A stretch of DNA of 64,000 nucleotides from Membranipora membranacea (Eukaryota; Bryozoa; Gymnolaemata; Cheilostomatida; Membraniporidae), in contig OU612071.1 of the NCBI GenBank assembly GCA_914767715.1, positions 15,310,948 to 15,374,947 on the forward strand, read 5' to 3'. The number at the start of each line of letters is the position of its first letter. The first letter of the stretch is position 1. Positions 31,233 to 41,587 of this stretch are shown here, piece by piece. The translations under genes and the position numbers were made by a program. The notes beneath the pieces are model-generated. The model saw nothing but the letters and a program-made list of their open reading frames with translations, was not told the DNA's origin and ran no database searches.

Positions 31233-33110
31233 TTTTGTGTGAGTTGATATGAAAGTACAAGGGTGTTGGAGGTGGAAGTTCACATTGATTTATATATAGG
31301 TTTGCAAAGATGGAAACTGCAAAGAAATGAAAATAGAGAGAAGATTGTTAGTGTGAAATGGCGGGAACTATTTCTCTTTATTTTTTTTGTTTTTCAGAGT
31401 TTTGTTTGTGGCTGATATCTTACCTTGTGATGCGGTCTTGTTAGGGTTAGCTGTGAGTCAGTCAGCGAAGATACGAGGTGAGATATTTGAGTTATCTGGT
31501 GTACGGGAACTATAGGTTTTGTTACCTGCAAAAACAGTTACATTTTGCGTAAAAACGACGGAGAACTAGATTGCCAGAAAACGCGCATATTTCATTGTTT
31601 ATAATTTTATTATCAATAACTTACCTTTTTTTTATGTTATGCTTTGTCTCTTGACGAATATTTTCTTTCGCAGTAGAGAAAGAATGGGAACTAAATCAAT
31701 AGCGGCATCAGTCTGTAAACAAAATAGTGCTTATTCACTATAACTTTAGTGTTTGTGGTGTAAATGTAATAAAATAAATCATGGAATGCCGAGTTACGTT
31801 TAATACTAAAAAAGATCGTAATGATTAAAATTTTAGAGAAAAATGTACTAAACCGTTGTTGTGCCTTCCGAGTTGAGACATTGAATCGTAAATTGTCCTC
31901 ACGATGAATGCGGAGACTATGTCAATAAACTCTTGTCAATGCTTGATATATGGATATTGTTACTTATCCACAAATTAAGGGACTATATTATATAAATATA
32001 TAAGTGACGGGTCAAATATTGCATTGAAATTTGAGATAGTGCTAATGCATGGTTAACCTGACGGGTGAGGTATTTCGGGCGTGGATTAACTCCCAACGAC
32101 CCTGATTTCACTTGGTTACCGCGTGACGGTTGAGTGGTAAATTATAACTTTGAAGTAGCCCTGATTGATGAAAATCTATTAATAATCCTAACGTCTGATA
32201 AAAACCAGTCAAGAATATGAATAATCTCCGGGTGATTGAGATAATGGGGTTTTTATGATAATTCGGTAGATCTGTTCTAGCGTCAGGTCGAGTTCAAGCG
32301 CTTTAATTAATTACTCTATCTAGTAAAATGACGGTATATAAGACGCTGTGCGATGAAGGTAAATCATCACAAATTTCTACGGTACCAGCATACCAGCCTT
32401 CTTCTTCTTACGAATACTACACAACTATGACGAGTAAACAACAGATGAAAGCACTCAAAGAGGAGGCGAAGCTATTAAGTTAAGCTGTCACAATTTCTAG
32501 TTATCAATGAGTACACAAGCCTAAATTAGTCCCGCTCAACTGGGTGACTGATAACTATGTACATTACAACTTCGATAGTCTATTTGGGAAGATTCACCCT
32601 CAACCAATAAATTAAGTATTATCGAGACTCCAGTAGTCTGCTGTGTTTAATAATAGGTTAGAGGATAGCTCTCATAGAACACGCTGAAATATCCATTCCT
32701 ATAAAGCATAGCAAAGATGGGAGGGGAAAACTCAATCATTGAATAATATCAGTTTCATTTAATTCACTGGGATAGTCTATAAAATCCCAATTTTGAATGT
32801 GAAGGAATTAATATTGATGTATACAAGTGTATATTTTTCAAAAGCTCAGATTATGAGCTATCTTCTGGTATTTTGAAAACTTCGTATTCGTATTCACCAT
32901 CAAAATGTGGTCTGGTAAAGTTTCAACACAAAAACTAGTATGAAACTATAAACAGCATAGTCTCTAGACTTTGACAGTCATTTTCATCAATAACTTCAAT
33001 GCTTTCTTATAAATCTTTACACACATATTGACAACCTACAACGTTAACTAGTTGAGTACTAGCTCATTATTTCTACTGAACTCTAATTCTCATAATATTC
33101 TCTGTCTTTA
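31233..33110. other. Non-coding centre of the Polinton between divergent genes
   Basis: Holds the promoter side of polB (TATATATAAATC on the minus strand near 31280) and of the plus-strand gene (TATATAAG at 32335-32342). A short plus-strand frame starts ATGACGAGTAAACAA near 32427 but ends after 16 codons; it could be a first exon, though I could not find a phase-compatible acceptor. Confidence 0.5.
32335..32342 (+). promoter_or_regulatory. Candidate TATA box of the plus-strand Polinton gene
   Basis: GGTATATAAGACG upstream of a short ATG frame at 32427 and of the OB-fold-like coding region at 33.1 kb. Confidence 0.5.
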
Positions 33111-33112
33111 CA

Positions 33113-33663
33113 GATCTCTGGATAAAGAAGAGCTGAAGGCAACGACGAGTCTACAAAAGTTGGCGGACTTCTCCGCCGGGACGGTATTCGAAATCTATGG
33201 TGATTCGAAAGTTAACACTGTCAACGGAGAGGCGGTAGTGGTTGATTTCTAAACGGAGAAGAATGGCAATGATATCACGGGTTCAATGATAATACCCGAT
33301 CGCTACAAACGCAAAATCATTGGCAATATCCCCATTATCGCCGTTTACAATGGTAAACGGCGAAGTAAAAACAATAAAGACTATCATGACATCAAAGTTG
33401 TGTCACCAAACAAACGAGATGTATCAACTAAATGACCCCGAAAGAAAGAGGAGGAGTAGGAGACTTTGGCAACGTTCAGTGACGATGATGGTAAAGTTGA
33501 TGAGGAAAATGAGGTAGAGGATGACGCAGAATGTGGGCAGGACAGCGATTGTAGGAAAAATGGCAATGCCTGTAATGGTTTTTGTCCAATGTGCAAAAAC
33601 CACCAACCCTACAATGGTGGAATATGTAAATGTGTGCTCAAAAGAAGAAGGATTTTTTACTAA
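33113..33663 (+). pseudogene. Polinton OB-fold-like (single-strand DNA-binding type) protein, interrupted
   Basis: After a CTTTACAG acceptor, the frame encodes LQKLADFSAGTVFEIYGDS...GEAVVVDF, then TAA at 33250. In the same frame it continues MIIPDRYKRKIIGNIPIIAVY and YHDIKVVSP. This beta-rich pattern with VxVDF and PxRY motifs resembles the small OB-fold proteins often found in Polintons and relatives. A second frame (33466-33663) encodes an acidic run then a cysteine-rich CPMCKNHQPYNGGICKC and may be the displaced C-terminus. It is the only plus-strand gene of the element. Confidence 0.5.
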
Positions 33664-33791
33664 ACTTTTGAAAAGATGAGTGATTCCTTTAATCGGTTGT
33701 TTTTTTTTTCATTTCGATTTATTATACCTTCTTCGTTATTAGAGTAATAACATTTTGTCATCGAATAAAAACAAAACAAACCGCAGTAGAC

Positions 33792-34283
33792 TTATAATAT
33801 TTTGTGTACCGTATCGGAATAGAAATGGTTGAAGTTATGATCGTAGAAATATTTCACTACATGATCTCGCTGATGAGAAGTGTTTTCCAGTGAAAATGTT
33901 GACATGATTTCACTCATAGTATCTCCTCTGCACCGCATTAAAGCGAACAAAACGCAATAAATACCGCAAGTATTGGTATCAAAACTTTGAATTTTATCAT
34001 TATTATAAACATAATATTTATCCATCGACATAATCTTACGAGTTAAGTCATTAAACAATGGTGGAAGACCGTATGAATCGAAGTAATCGCACCAACCTTT
34101 TTTATCAAAGTACACCGCCACCCAGTGCATTCCGGGTTGGATCATTTTATCCGTATTACACACATAGATTCCTGGAAAACTAATTTGGGTGTTGACGAAT
34201 TGATCTCTCGCAAAAACACCTTTAAGCAATTGTCCGCAGTACTCGTCCTTTCTCAGTATGGTATCGATCTGTTCCGTGTTCAT
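33792..34283 (-). CDS. Adenain-like cysteine protease of the Polinton
   Basis: 163 aa, intact. The catalytic layout is His in GMHWVAVYFD, Asp in YFDSYGLPP and Cys in TCGIYCVLFALMRC, with the expected spacing for adenovirus-type (C5/C48) proteases that mature capsids. The length is slightly below adenain. Its ATG overlaps the stop of the major capsid gene (ATGA), suggesting coupled or polycistronic expression. It is one of the few undamaged genes of this element. Confidence 0.88.
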   Translation of the reverse strand: MNTEQIDTILRKDEYCGQLLKGVFARDQFVNTQISFPGIYVCNTDKMIQPGMHWVAVYFDKKGWCDYFDSYGLPPLFNDLTRKIMSMDKYYVYNNDKIQSFDTNTCGIYCVLFALMRCRGDTMSEIMSTFSLENTSHQRDHVVKYFYDHNFNHFYSDTVHKIL

Positions 34284-35609
34284 ACCGACTTTGTGGTTCT
34301 GTATATCACTCTGCTGTTGTCTATTTCCAATAAATCATCTTCATCTGTGTAAACGAGTAGGCTGATGGTTTTTTCTAGCGCTTGACGAAATTCTACTTCT
34401 AATACAATGGAGCTGTTATTGATAAGATGAGTATCCGTGCCTTCGCACAAATCTCCGGTTAGGTCAAAAGCGAATACCGCGCACCCTTTGGCGAATTGCT
34501 GTCCGGAGATTGAGTTTCCCTCATCGACAAAAGCTTTTCCGGTACACATCAATAATTGCATATACGCGTGGGTGTACAGTCCGTTCTCAAAATCCGTGGA
34601 GATGGGTTTGTAGGGAACAGGGTGTCCATCTACCGATAGACCGATCGATTTTATATTACAGTGTTGAATGTTAAATGGAGAGAGAATGTAACTCCCATTC
34701 ACAGCGGCGTGATCAATAAAACTCAGCAGGATTCGCTTCGGCTCCTGTCTATTCTGTGAGAGGTTTACCCTTTCCTTCATACGTCCTTGGGTGATTGTAA
34801 AGAACTGAGTGTCAACCTTGCTCAGCGAATACTTTATTTTAGCTTCGTTCAACAACATTCGGTTGTGGTAATGGATGGGTTAACCTTCACTTTCTTCAAC
34901 AATAAGTCACATTTAATTATCTCAACCACGTATTGAGAGGCGTCATCGGGGTCCAACTTGAGAAGACAAAATTGAGGATCTGATCTTCTAAGTTTGATTT
35001 TCAAACCGCAAGACGGAATGAGGTATTGGTGTTGATTAAAAAGACCGCTGTGTGTAATCTGCCCATCATATCAATCGTTTTGCTTTTGGCTATTGTTTCT
35101 TTGCGAGAGCCAATGGCTGCTCCATCTCCGACCGTAATATTGGCGGTATCCACACCGTTGAGGTTGTCAGAAAACCAGCAGGCGTTGGAAAGGTGCGTTT
35201 TCTTGGCATCGCTTCCGTAATTGATCAAGTTTTCTTGGTAAGCTCGGAAAGGAGAGCTGGACTCGTACTCTATCTGCTTTCCATTGAGCTCAATGCTGAG
35301 AGTCGAAAAGAGTGAGTGCATGAAGTTTTCGCACGGTATAACTTTAAGGTCGGCCTTCTTACCTATCGGGTTTCCTTTTGCTTTCTTCACCCTACATTGA
35401 ACGTGTAAAAGGGTGTTCTGTAGGTCTAGATAGTCCGAACCACCAGATTCCACATCAAATTCTAGAGTACCGAACGGACTGTCTTTCACAGGGGGAGTTT
35501 CAACCCAGTCACCGGAAAGAACTGATGTCTGAGTGTGAGGCATAGCGAACAGATCGAGCTGTGACAGAACGCTGTCGTCGGACTCGGCATCAACTTTAGA
35601 AAGAGACAT
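34280..35609 (-). pseudogene. Polinton major capsid protein (double jelly-roll), split by frameshifts
   Basis: The N-terminal frame (35001-35609) has the capsid start: LSQLDLFAMPHTQTSVLSG, DYLDLQNTLLHVQCRV, FMHSLFSTLSIELNGKQIE. The C-terminal frame (34280-34858) carries VFAFDLTGDLCEGTDTHLI and a closing LEVEFRQALEKTISLLVY. The 140 bp between them encodes typical capsid sequence in a third frame, so at least two indels separate the halves. The family forms hexon-like trimers of icosahedral particles. Confidence 0.85.
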
Positions 35610-35626
35610 GCTGCTTCCTTGAACGT

Positions 35627-36073
35627 TTAGGTAAAAATGTTTGGAGTTCCTTTAACCTTTTGCCTTTTATTTCCACCGCTGATGTTAGTTTTTTTCTTTT
35701 TTCTCTTACTATTCGGTTTGCGGGCTAGTCTACCTACTAAAGAACCTAACAACTGTTTCCTGCCTTCCAAAAAGTTTTCAACAGCGGAACGAAGCGGATC
35801 TCTACCGCTGACTATGTCTTTCAAGGTTTCCGCTCCACATGCGAGTAATTGCTTCCCCACTGTTTTAGCACCGGAGCGTAGCAGAGGCATCACTCCACGC
35901 AATGCCTTGGAGAAGAAATTTCCTATTCCACGACCTCTTTGTACGGTTGCTCCTCGGTATACCGAGAGACCATTACCGTGCTGACGCTGATAATATTCCT
36001 TATAAAACGCCAAGGAAGACTCGGGATCGTATAGCACGGTCATTCCGTTCTCTTTAGATGTACTACGGCACAC
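35627..36073 (-). CDS. Polinton pX/pVI-like virion protein
   Basis: 148 aa at most; translation more likely starts at the second Met (MTVLYDPESSLAFYKEYYQ). A glycine-rich GRGIGNFFSKALRGVMPLLR segment, amphipathic helix, hydrophobic core and a C-terminal run of basic residues (RKKKKT) resemble the adenovirus pX/pVI-type minor proteins encoded next to capsid genes in Polintons and adintoviruses. It overlaps the end of the penton-like gene by 34 bp. Confidence 0.7.
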   Translation of the reverse strand: MCRSTSKENGMTVLYDPESSLAFYKEYYQRQHGNGLSVYRGATVQRGRGIGNFFSKALRGVMPLLRSGAKTVGKQLLACGAETLKDIVSGRDPLRSAVENFLEGRKQLLGSLVGRLARKPNSKRKKKKTNISGGNKRQKVKGTPNIFT

Positions 36074-36783
36074 AACTTCATGTTCTGAAATAAAATCTCA
36101 CCCCCGTCATCGCGTCTTATAAGCATTTCAATCGTATCCGTTCCGCTAGCGTTTACTGGAAGGTACTGAATGTGTTGAAAACCTTTCACACGGCTGTTTC
36201 CCCAGTTTTTTGTGGAGTTGGATACGTTCACAACGCGTAAGAGCGGTGCCTTTGTATCCCCAATAATCTGAGGTTCTACCAGATTAGAATAAACGTAGAG
36301 AGAGTTGAAACCTTCCTCGATATGGCAGTGGAGTTTTCCTATTGTTTCTTCTAACGTAATCGGCTCATTTCCAAACCCTAATATATTAGCGAGGTTTGCG
36401 CTTAAACTCAACTCAACATCCCTCGAGGTTATCTCGATGGAGCATAAGTTCTCAACGGCATCTCTACTAAATTTTATTTGACTATCCAACTTGCGCTCGG
36501 CTAGTCCGAACCGTATTGCTTCCAACAGTTGAGTTACGGTGTGGTAGCGTCCTTTCTTGATATCTACAATCGTTTCAACACCTCTGGAGGTTCGTAGCAC
36601 CGAAATTTTTCCATCATTAACATTATTCCAGCTGTACGGAAAATGAAGCCCAACCAAACCAGCCACCCAACGACCTTCGAGGCGGAGAGGTCGTTCCAGC
36701 TTTACGTGGTAGTGACCTATTACATTGGAAGGAAATATCTCCATGCTAGAATTGGAAGGTAGAGTCATATAAAACTCGGACAT
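36040..36783 (-). CDS. Polinton penton-like minor capsid protein
   Basis: 247 aa, intact. It starts MSEFYMTLPSNSSMEIFPSN and carries VGLHFPYSW, a LANILGFG segment and the conserved YSNLVEPQIIGDTKAPLLR. These are hallmarks of the single jelly-roll minor capsid protein that occupies the vertices. It is directly upstream of the pX-like gene on the same strand. Confidence 0.85.
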   Translation of the reverse strand: MSEFYMTLPSNSSMEIFPSNVIGHYHVKLERPLRLEGRWVAGLVGLHFPYSWNNVNDGKISVLRTSRGVETIVDIKKGRYHTVTQLLEAIRFGLAERKLDSQIKFSRDAVENLCSIEITSRDVELSLSANLANILGFGNEPITLEETIGKLHCHIEEGFNSLYVYSNLVEPQIIGDTKAPLLRVVNVSNSTKNWGNSRVKGFQHIQYLPVNASGTDTIEMLIRRDDGGEILFQNMKLCAVVHLKRTE

Positions 36784-36822
36784 GTTGTCTTATCAACGCG
36801 TTTATTGATAGTAAGTTTAAAA

Positions 36823-37975
36823 CTAAGTAACTCCGCATAAATAGATTCTAAGGTATAGAAAAAAAAAACGTGAAAAAGAATACATATTCGTATATAACAA
36901 TATGAAAGCGTTAAACCAAATCTTTTTCCGAAATCCAGGCGTTAAATGTTGACGGAAAACCTCGCCATTTGACAAAAAAGAGTTTTTATTACCGCTTCGT
37001 TTAGTGCCTAAGATTTTTTCAATTTTATATGTTTTAGGTTTTTCAACTCTTTGCAGTTCATTCTCATAAAACGTTCCAGTAATCTTCTCTCCATTCAGGT
37101 CTTCTATCTCGTAGACTGGAGGAAGGGTTTCCTTTACCTCAGTAACTCTGTATATCTCTCCGCTCAACAATCCCCCGTAACCTTTTTCGAATGCGAGTTT
37201 GTTCTTTGAGATTCTCACAAACTGTCAACGTTTCAGGGATGGGCGTTGCTTATCGATAATGGGAGGGTATAAACGCCACCAAATTTCTTCCTGGTTATCG
37301 AGATTCAGGTCATTGGGAGCTATTCCGATGCTGCGATTCACTCTCGAGTTGTAGGTGTTCACGATGTCCTCGAGCGCGTCTATATACCGATCACTGTCCG
37401 TGTATGTCATCCAACGATGCAGCGTCTCCTGTTCTGTTGAATCTTTCTACTACGGATGCCTTTATATCATTGTTTTCCGTCACGAAATGTTTCACTTCCT
37501 TTTCCGTGAAGAATTGTTGCACAGTTCTATTGCGATACTCGCTTCATTTATCGCTTTGACACGTTCGAAATGAACTATTTTCGAATACTCACTCAAGGGC
37601 AGACTTAACATTCCCAGTCGTTTTTGAGCAGATAGGAACGGCCCAGGCCTTCTTCGAAAACACGTCTATGGCGGTGAGAATGAACCTATATCCATCATTA
37701 GACTCTTTATATTTTTGAACATCAATGAGATCCGTTTGCAGCTGCTCATTCATCCCGCTGACGATGGTTTGTCTCCTCGGGAAGCGCTTCCTAGCGGTTC
37801 TGTGGATCGTATACGCGTCTTGACCTCTCAGCCACTCGATCGCATTTTTTTCGAGCTGAAACGTTCAAGCGGGTCTTTTCGGATGTTAAACGCCCCGCAC
37901 CTCCGAGAGATGCAGGATTCCGTGGGTTGTAGTTATATTCTAGCAAAGTTATTGATCATTGACCTTTCGAATTAA
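36823..37975 (-). pseudogene. Polinton integrase, broken
   Basis: Pieces in several frames: YNPRNPASLGG at the N-terminus, EWLRGQDAYTIHR (zinc domain), QTDLIDVQKY (first catalytic Asp), FILTAIDVFSKKAW, VVERFNRT (catalytic Glu), then NSRVNRSIGIAPNDLN, and a chromo-like C-terminus (IYRVTEVKETLPPVYEIEDL). The stretch with the second catalytic Asp appears deleted near 37.57 kb. Frames shift at about 37.86, 37.6, 37.45 and 37.22 kb. Confidence 0.82.
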
Positions 37976-38714
37976 CCTTGGACAAAAATCGATTATAACC
38001 TCGTCCTATCCCTCTTCCGCTTTGTTTGATGGAGGTTATGCTTTGCTCATCTAGGATCTTGTTAAATTTTTTCCATGACCAGGTATTGGACTGCAGCCGC
38101 TTAGAGGCACCCACGCTATCGGAGATTAGTTTTGTTATGTCAGAACCTTTGACGTTTTTGTTCTTATATCTGATTTCCCCCTCTTCATCCCAGGATACGT
38201 TGGCTTTGTTGGTCAGCTCTCGTAGTAGCTTTTTTGCGTGTTGATGCTTGTTACGTGGTAGTCCAGCCATTATTTCCGTAACAGACAGTCCGTCAGTTAC
38301 TTCTTTCTGACTAGGTAAATCCTTTCGATCCGCTTGCGTTGCATTTTCAAAAAAATTAACTGACGCATTCTCCTGCTTTGTCAAAGAAGCGGGAGGAGAT
38401 GTTGCGTTAATATCCTTCTCTCCATCATCGCTTTGTTGAGTCGAACCTAGTAGAGCATCGCGTTTCGTTACGTTCAGCGCTGATTTGAAACTATCAAGAA
38501 ATTTCCTCAGTGATTGAGAGTGAAGTTGAAGTTTCTGAAAGTCAGACAAACTGTCATCGGCTGCAATGGAATTCATCTCGTCTCGCTCCTCCGAAGCGGT
38601 TTTAACATCCGGGTGGGTAAAAATTCCCGTTGCCGGTTTGTTCTTGCTGATATCGTTTAAACGATTGTAGTAATCTTGATCGAGTAGCACATACTTTTTG
38701 GAAAACTTCATCAC
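37956..38714 (-). CDS. Conserved Polinton protein of unknown function
   Basis: 252 aa, intact. The N-terminus MMKFSKKYVLLDQDYYNRL and the helical segment PRNKHQHAKKLLRELTN with VSWDEEGEIRY resemble a protein commonly encoded beside the integrase and capsid genes in animal Polintons. The C-terminus is basic and glycine-rich (GRGIGRGYNRFL). A DNA-packaging or core role is possible but not shown. Confidence 0.6.
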   Translation of the reverse strand: MMKFSKKYVLLDQDYYNRLNDISKNKPATGIFTHPDVKTASEERDEMNSIAADDSLSDFQKLQLHSQSLRKFLDSFKSALNVTKRDALLGSTQQSDDGEKDINATSPPASLTKQENASVNFFENATQADRKDLPSQKEVTDGLSVTEIMAGLPRNKHQHAKKLLRELTNKANVSWDEEGEIRYKNKNVKGSDITKLISDSVGASKRLQSNTWSWKKFNKILDEQSITSIKQSGRGIGRGYNRFLSKVNSKGQ

Positions 38715-39026
38715 TTTAATAGGAGTTGAATATGAGGTCTTAACAATGCACCGAGAAAACCGCCTTGTTGGAGAATTGTCTTTTGAGTCTTACGAGGAGT
38801 TCGCCTTTTAGTGAGTGTCTCCAGTTCCTTTCTATAACGCTTCAGTTTATTAAACTGTTGGGGAGTCAGCTTGACATTACCTCTTATAATGTTTGTTGCG
38901 CATTCTACTAGACTCAGTATGAGGTCTTTGTTAGCGTTTGATATAATTGCCCTCCCTCCTAACGGAACCTTTCGCTCTTGCTAAGGCGTTTAGAGCTTCA
39001 AAGTTTCTCTCGATGCATTGTGACAT
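38714..39026 (-). pseudogene. Small conserved helical Polinton protein, frameshifted
   Basis: Starts MSQCIERNFEALNALARAKG; after a one-base shift near 38.96 kb it continues LSLVECATNIIRGNVKLT, LKRYRKELETLTKRR and GGFLGALLRPHIQLLLK. This about 100-aa helical protein with a QxGGFL tail recurs in animal Polintons. The upstream 25 bp (TGACATCTTTCGAGGAATGC) is tandemly duplicated at 39021-39065. Its stop overlaps the start of the next gene. Confidence 0.6.
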
Positions 39027-39128
39027 CTTTCGAGGAATGCGTTGTGACATCTTTCGAGGAATGTGTGTCAGAAAATGCCACTGTGATAGAATTAAACATA
39101 ATATAGTAAGTTGTTAGTTTTTTAGAAC

Positions 39129-39742
39129 TTAGGCATATTTTACCCCATCTTTGGAGTTAAAGCCTCCTATCAAGCGAATTCTTTCATCCGTATCCTGTTT
39201 CAAGTCTAACAGGAGAAAGGAATAAGGATCTTTCGTAGCATCTTTGTAGCTCTCCATCATAAATTTGATGTTACTCGGATAGACCTGACGAGCTAAGTGG
39301 GTTATAAATGCAGAGTCTCTTGGTGATTTAGCCAGAAACAAATAGTGATTGTTCAGTGACATGGTTCGGAGTTGTTTCTTAAAGAGGTTTTGCACCACAA
39401 AAAACTGCTGATGTTGAAATGATGACTATAGCGTGTATAGAGTAACTCCATTTCGTTGTTGATTTCATCCATCAGATCATCCAAGATGAGCCAGCGTTTG
39501 TTTCCATTATTGGTAATTCCTTCTCTGACATCTATGAGACCTTCGTGAATGCGGACGCCTTCAAAGCTCTGAAATGCCTTCTGCCATACACCGTAGCACT
39601 AAATGATCTCCACAGGTGGTGTTATGCACACCGTGTCTGTGTTGTGAATCAGTGACCGTAACAATTCAGTTTTCCCACAACCCGTTGGACCGCTAATGAT
39701 TGCAGTGAATGGAGATTTCAGTCGAAGATCAAAATGATCCAT
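39129..39742 (-). pseudogene. Polinton packaging ATPase (FtsK/HerA type), broken
   Basis: The start is at the ATG at 39742 with Walker A in IISGPTGCGKTELL and Walker B in RWLILDDLMDEI. The C-terminal part (39129-39398) has MSLNNHYLFLAKSPRDSAF, ITHLARQVYP and SFLLLDLKQDT. A TAG lies after PPVEII near 39.60 kb and the frame shifts near 39.4 kb. The family pumps DNA into capsids. Confidence 0.85.
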
Positions 39743-40011
39743 GGTAAGCGGTATCAAAATGATAGGGTTGAGCTGTCTATCTGTACTTTGCTACTAGCGA
39801 GCGTCTTCAAGATTAGATTTGGAAGACTTGTTGTTGCCGTATCCGTTGTCACGATGGAATAAATGACTACAATAATAGCTGTTAAAAAAGTTACATTACT
39901 ATAAGTAGACTCGACACTTCTTTACGTTCTCTTATGAAACATTTTAGAGCAGTATCACGTGAAAGTCGATCCGTGACAACTTCTCGTCTGGCTAATAGTG
40001 CCTTTGCTTTT

Positions 40012-40323
40012 TCAATATCTAGGTTTCTTGTGTCCATTATCCTTGTAGATCTCCAATATAATGTCCACAAGTTTTTTGCGTGAGGCGCTCTTATCGATAG
40101 GTCTCATAGAAAAATAAGGCATTATTTTCTGACGCAGTTTTTCCGCTTGGTTTCTCGTTCTGATTGGTGCATAGGCTAAATTGTAGAGGTGGTTAACGTC
40201 AAGTACATTCATCCTTTGCTTCACCTTCTCTACTATTCTGTTTTTGTTCTTCCATAATAGACCGTAACGGAGGTATTTTTGTATAATTGGTTGGGTGTTA
40301 TTGACACCAAACTCGTGTAACAA
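40012..40323 (-). CDS. Unknown Polinton-encoded protein
   Basis: 103 aa, basic and helical (NRIVEKVKQRM, NQAEKLRQKIMPYFS). It ends in TGA at 40012. I know no family. Being nearest the right terminal repeat, it could be the first gene of a minus-strand unit. Confidence 0.4.
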   Translation of the reverse strand: MLHEFGVNNTQPIIQKYLRYGLLWKNKNRIVEKVKQRMNVLDVNHLYNLAYAPIRTRNQAEKLRQKIMPYFSMRPIDKSASRKKLVDIILEIYKDNGHKKPRY

Positions 40324-40329
40324 TGTCTG

Positions 40330-40890
40330 ACATGAACAGATTAAACGATTTCGATCGCAGTCGCATTCGTGTCTAATAAATTGACTAATAATAATAATAA
40401 CATAGCGCGAAATAATAGTGTTGAGTTGTTATTTCCCTTATTATATCTCCCTCCATACTAGTGATGCCTTGCCATAGCTGATAGATCTCATAGTCGAGTA
40501 GTGAATGCTCAGCAAATTCATCGCAAATAAAGTCGCTGCAATTAAATGAAATAATAGTGTGTATGTGGAAAAAAAATTATACAAGAACATGTTGGAACCT
40601 TTCTTGAAAAGAAGAGTAAGAAAATTGAACAGATAATGATGCGTTTAAGTTAAGTTTATATAATACCTGAGACATACTTCCATCCTGTTCAATCGCTGAG
40701 TATGAAATAAAGCTAGTCTGTAATATTCTCCAAAACACGTGATAAAGCATAGAAATAGAGCGGATAACTCCTCTTCACTTCAACACTCTTCTCTACCGTC
40801 ATTTCCCTCTGTTATACCACTAATCAAACCTTGTGAATGCCTCATGTCGCTCCATGACACCCTTCAATTCATTTCATGGCACCCCCTCTC
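40330..40890. other. Non-coding Polinton end region
   Basis: No frame with coding character. Contains an AATAATAAT tract near 40385. Confidence 0.4.
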
Positions 40891-41253
40891 TTCGCCTAAA
40901 AAACACCCCCTCTCAGCACCTCACGTCAACATCTCACAACGCCTCCTCACAGCACCTCCTCACTCCATCTACTCACAGCCCCTCCTCACAGCACCTCCAC
41001 ACAGCACCTCCTCACAGCGCCACCTCACTGAGTCCCCTCACTGTACCTCACTCCACCTCACTGCACCTCCTCACTGCACCTCCTCACTGCACCTCACTGC
41101 ACCTCACTGCACCTCACTGCACCTCCTCACTGCACCTCCTCACTGCACCTCCTCACTGCACCTCCTCACTGCACCTCCTCACTGCACCTCCTCACTCAAC
41201 CTCACTGCACCTCCTCAAATGGGACTCCGTCCCGCTCCTACATTACTACTTAC
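40890..41253 (-). repeat. Polinton right terminal inverted repeat with subterminal minisatellite
   Basis: The reverse complement starts GTAAGTAGTAATGTAGGAGC, matching the left end. Inward lies a long array of CACTGCACCTCCT-type units, longer than on the left side. The Pro/Ser/His-rich frames here are repeat artefacts. Confidence 0.9.
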
Positions 41254-41294
41254 GTGATCACAAATCTAGTGCTAGAGTGATAGAGGACAGATTA

Positions 41295-41456
41295 TAGATG
41301 ATTTATAATGATAGATGATAGATATCTAAAGCTAGATATCTATCATCTATCATTATAAATCATCTAGAATCTATCCTCTAGCGTTAGCGATTGAAGAGAG
41401 ATTCTAGATGATTTATAATGATAGATGATAGATATCTATCACTTCAGATTTGACAT

Positions 41457-41504
<48 letters not shown>

Positions 41505-41519
41505 TTACATATATATATA
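41295..41519. repeat. 33-bp perfect hairpin and (AT)n tract
   Basis: Arms 41295-41327 and 41334-41366 are exact reverse complements around a 6-base loop. A third copy of the arm lies near 41406-41440. A run of about 29 AT units follows at 41462-41500, then a broken AT stretch. This immediately flanks the Polinton end. Confidence 0.9.
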
Positions 41520-41587
41520 TATCTTAGGTATATTATGTAACACTTGACATTTCAAACTATTGTTGTATTAGATGTAACACAGATACG

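Larger units (their letters stand above)
26414..41253 (-). mobile_element. Polinton/Maverick DNA transposon, about 14.8 kb, decayed
   Basis: Both ends carry the same inverted sequence (GTAAGTARTAATGTAGGAGC and onward). Inside are the full Polinton core: protein-primed polB, retrovirus-like integrase, FtsK-type ATPase, adenain-like protease, double-jelly-roll major capsid protein, penton-like minor capsid protein, a pX-like protein, and several conserved unknown proteins. All but one gene lie on the minus strand. Major capsid, integrase, ATPase, polB and two others contain frameshifts or stops, so this copy is inactive. No clean 6-bp target duplication was found at the ends. Confidence 0.93.

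Noticed and set aside
40739..41297. Pro/Ser/His-rich proteins
   Set aside because: Frames through the terminal minisatellite of the Polinton; both frames are equally open, as expected from the repeat.
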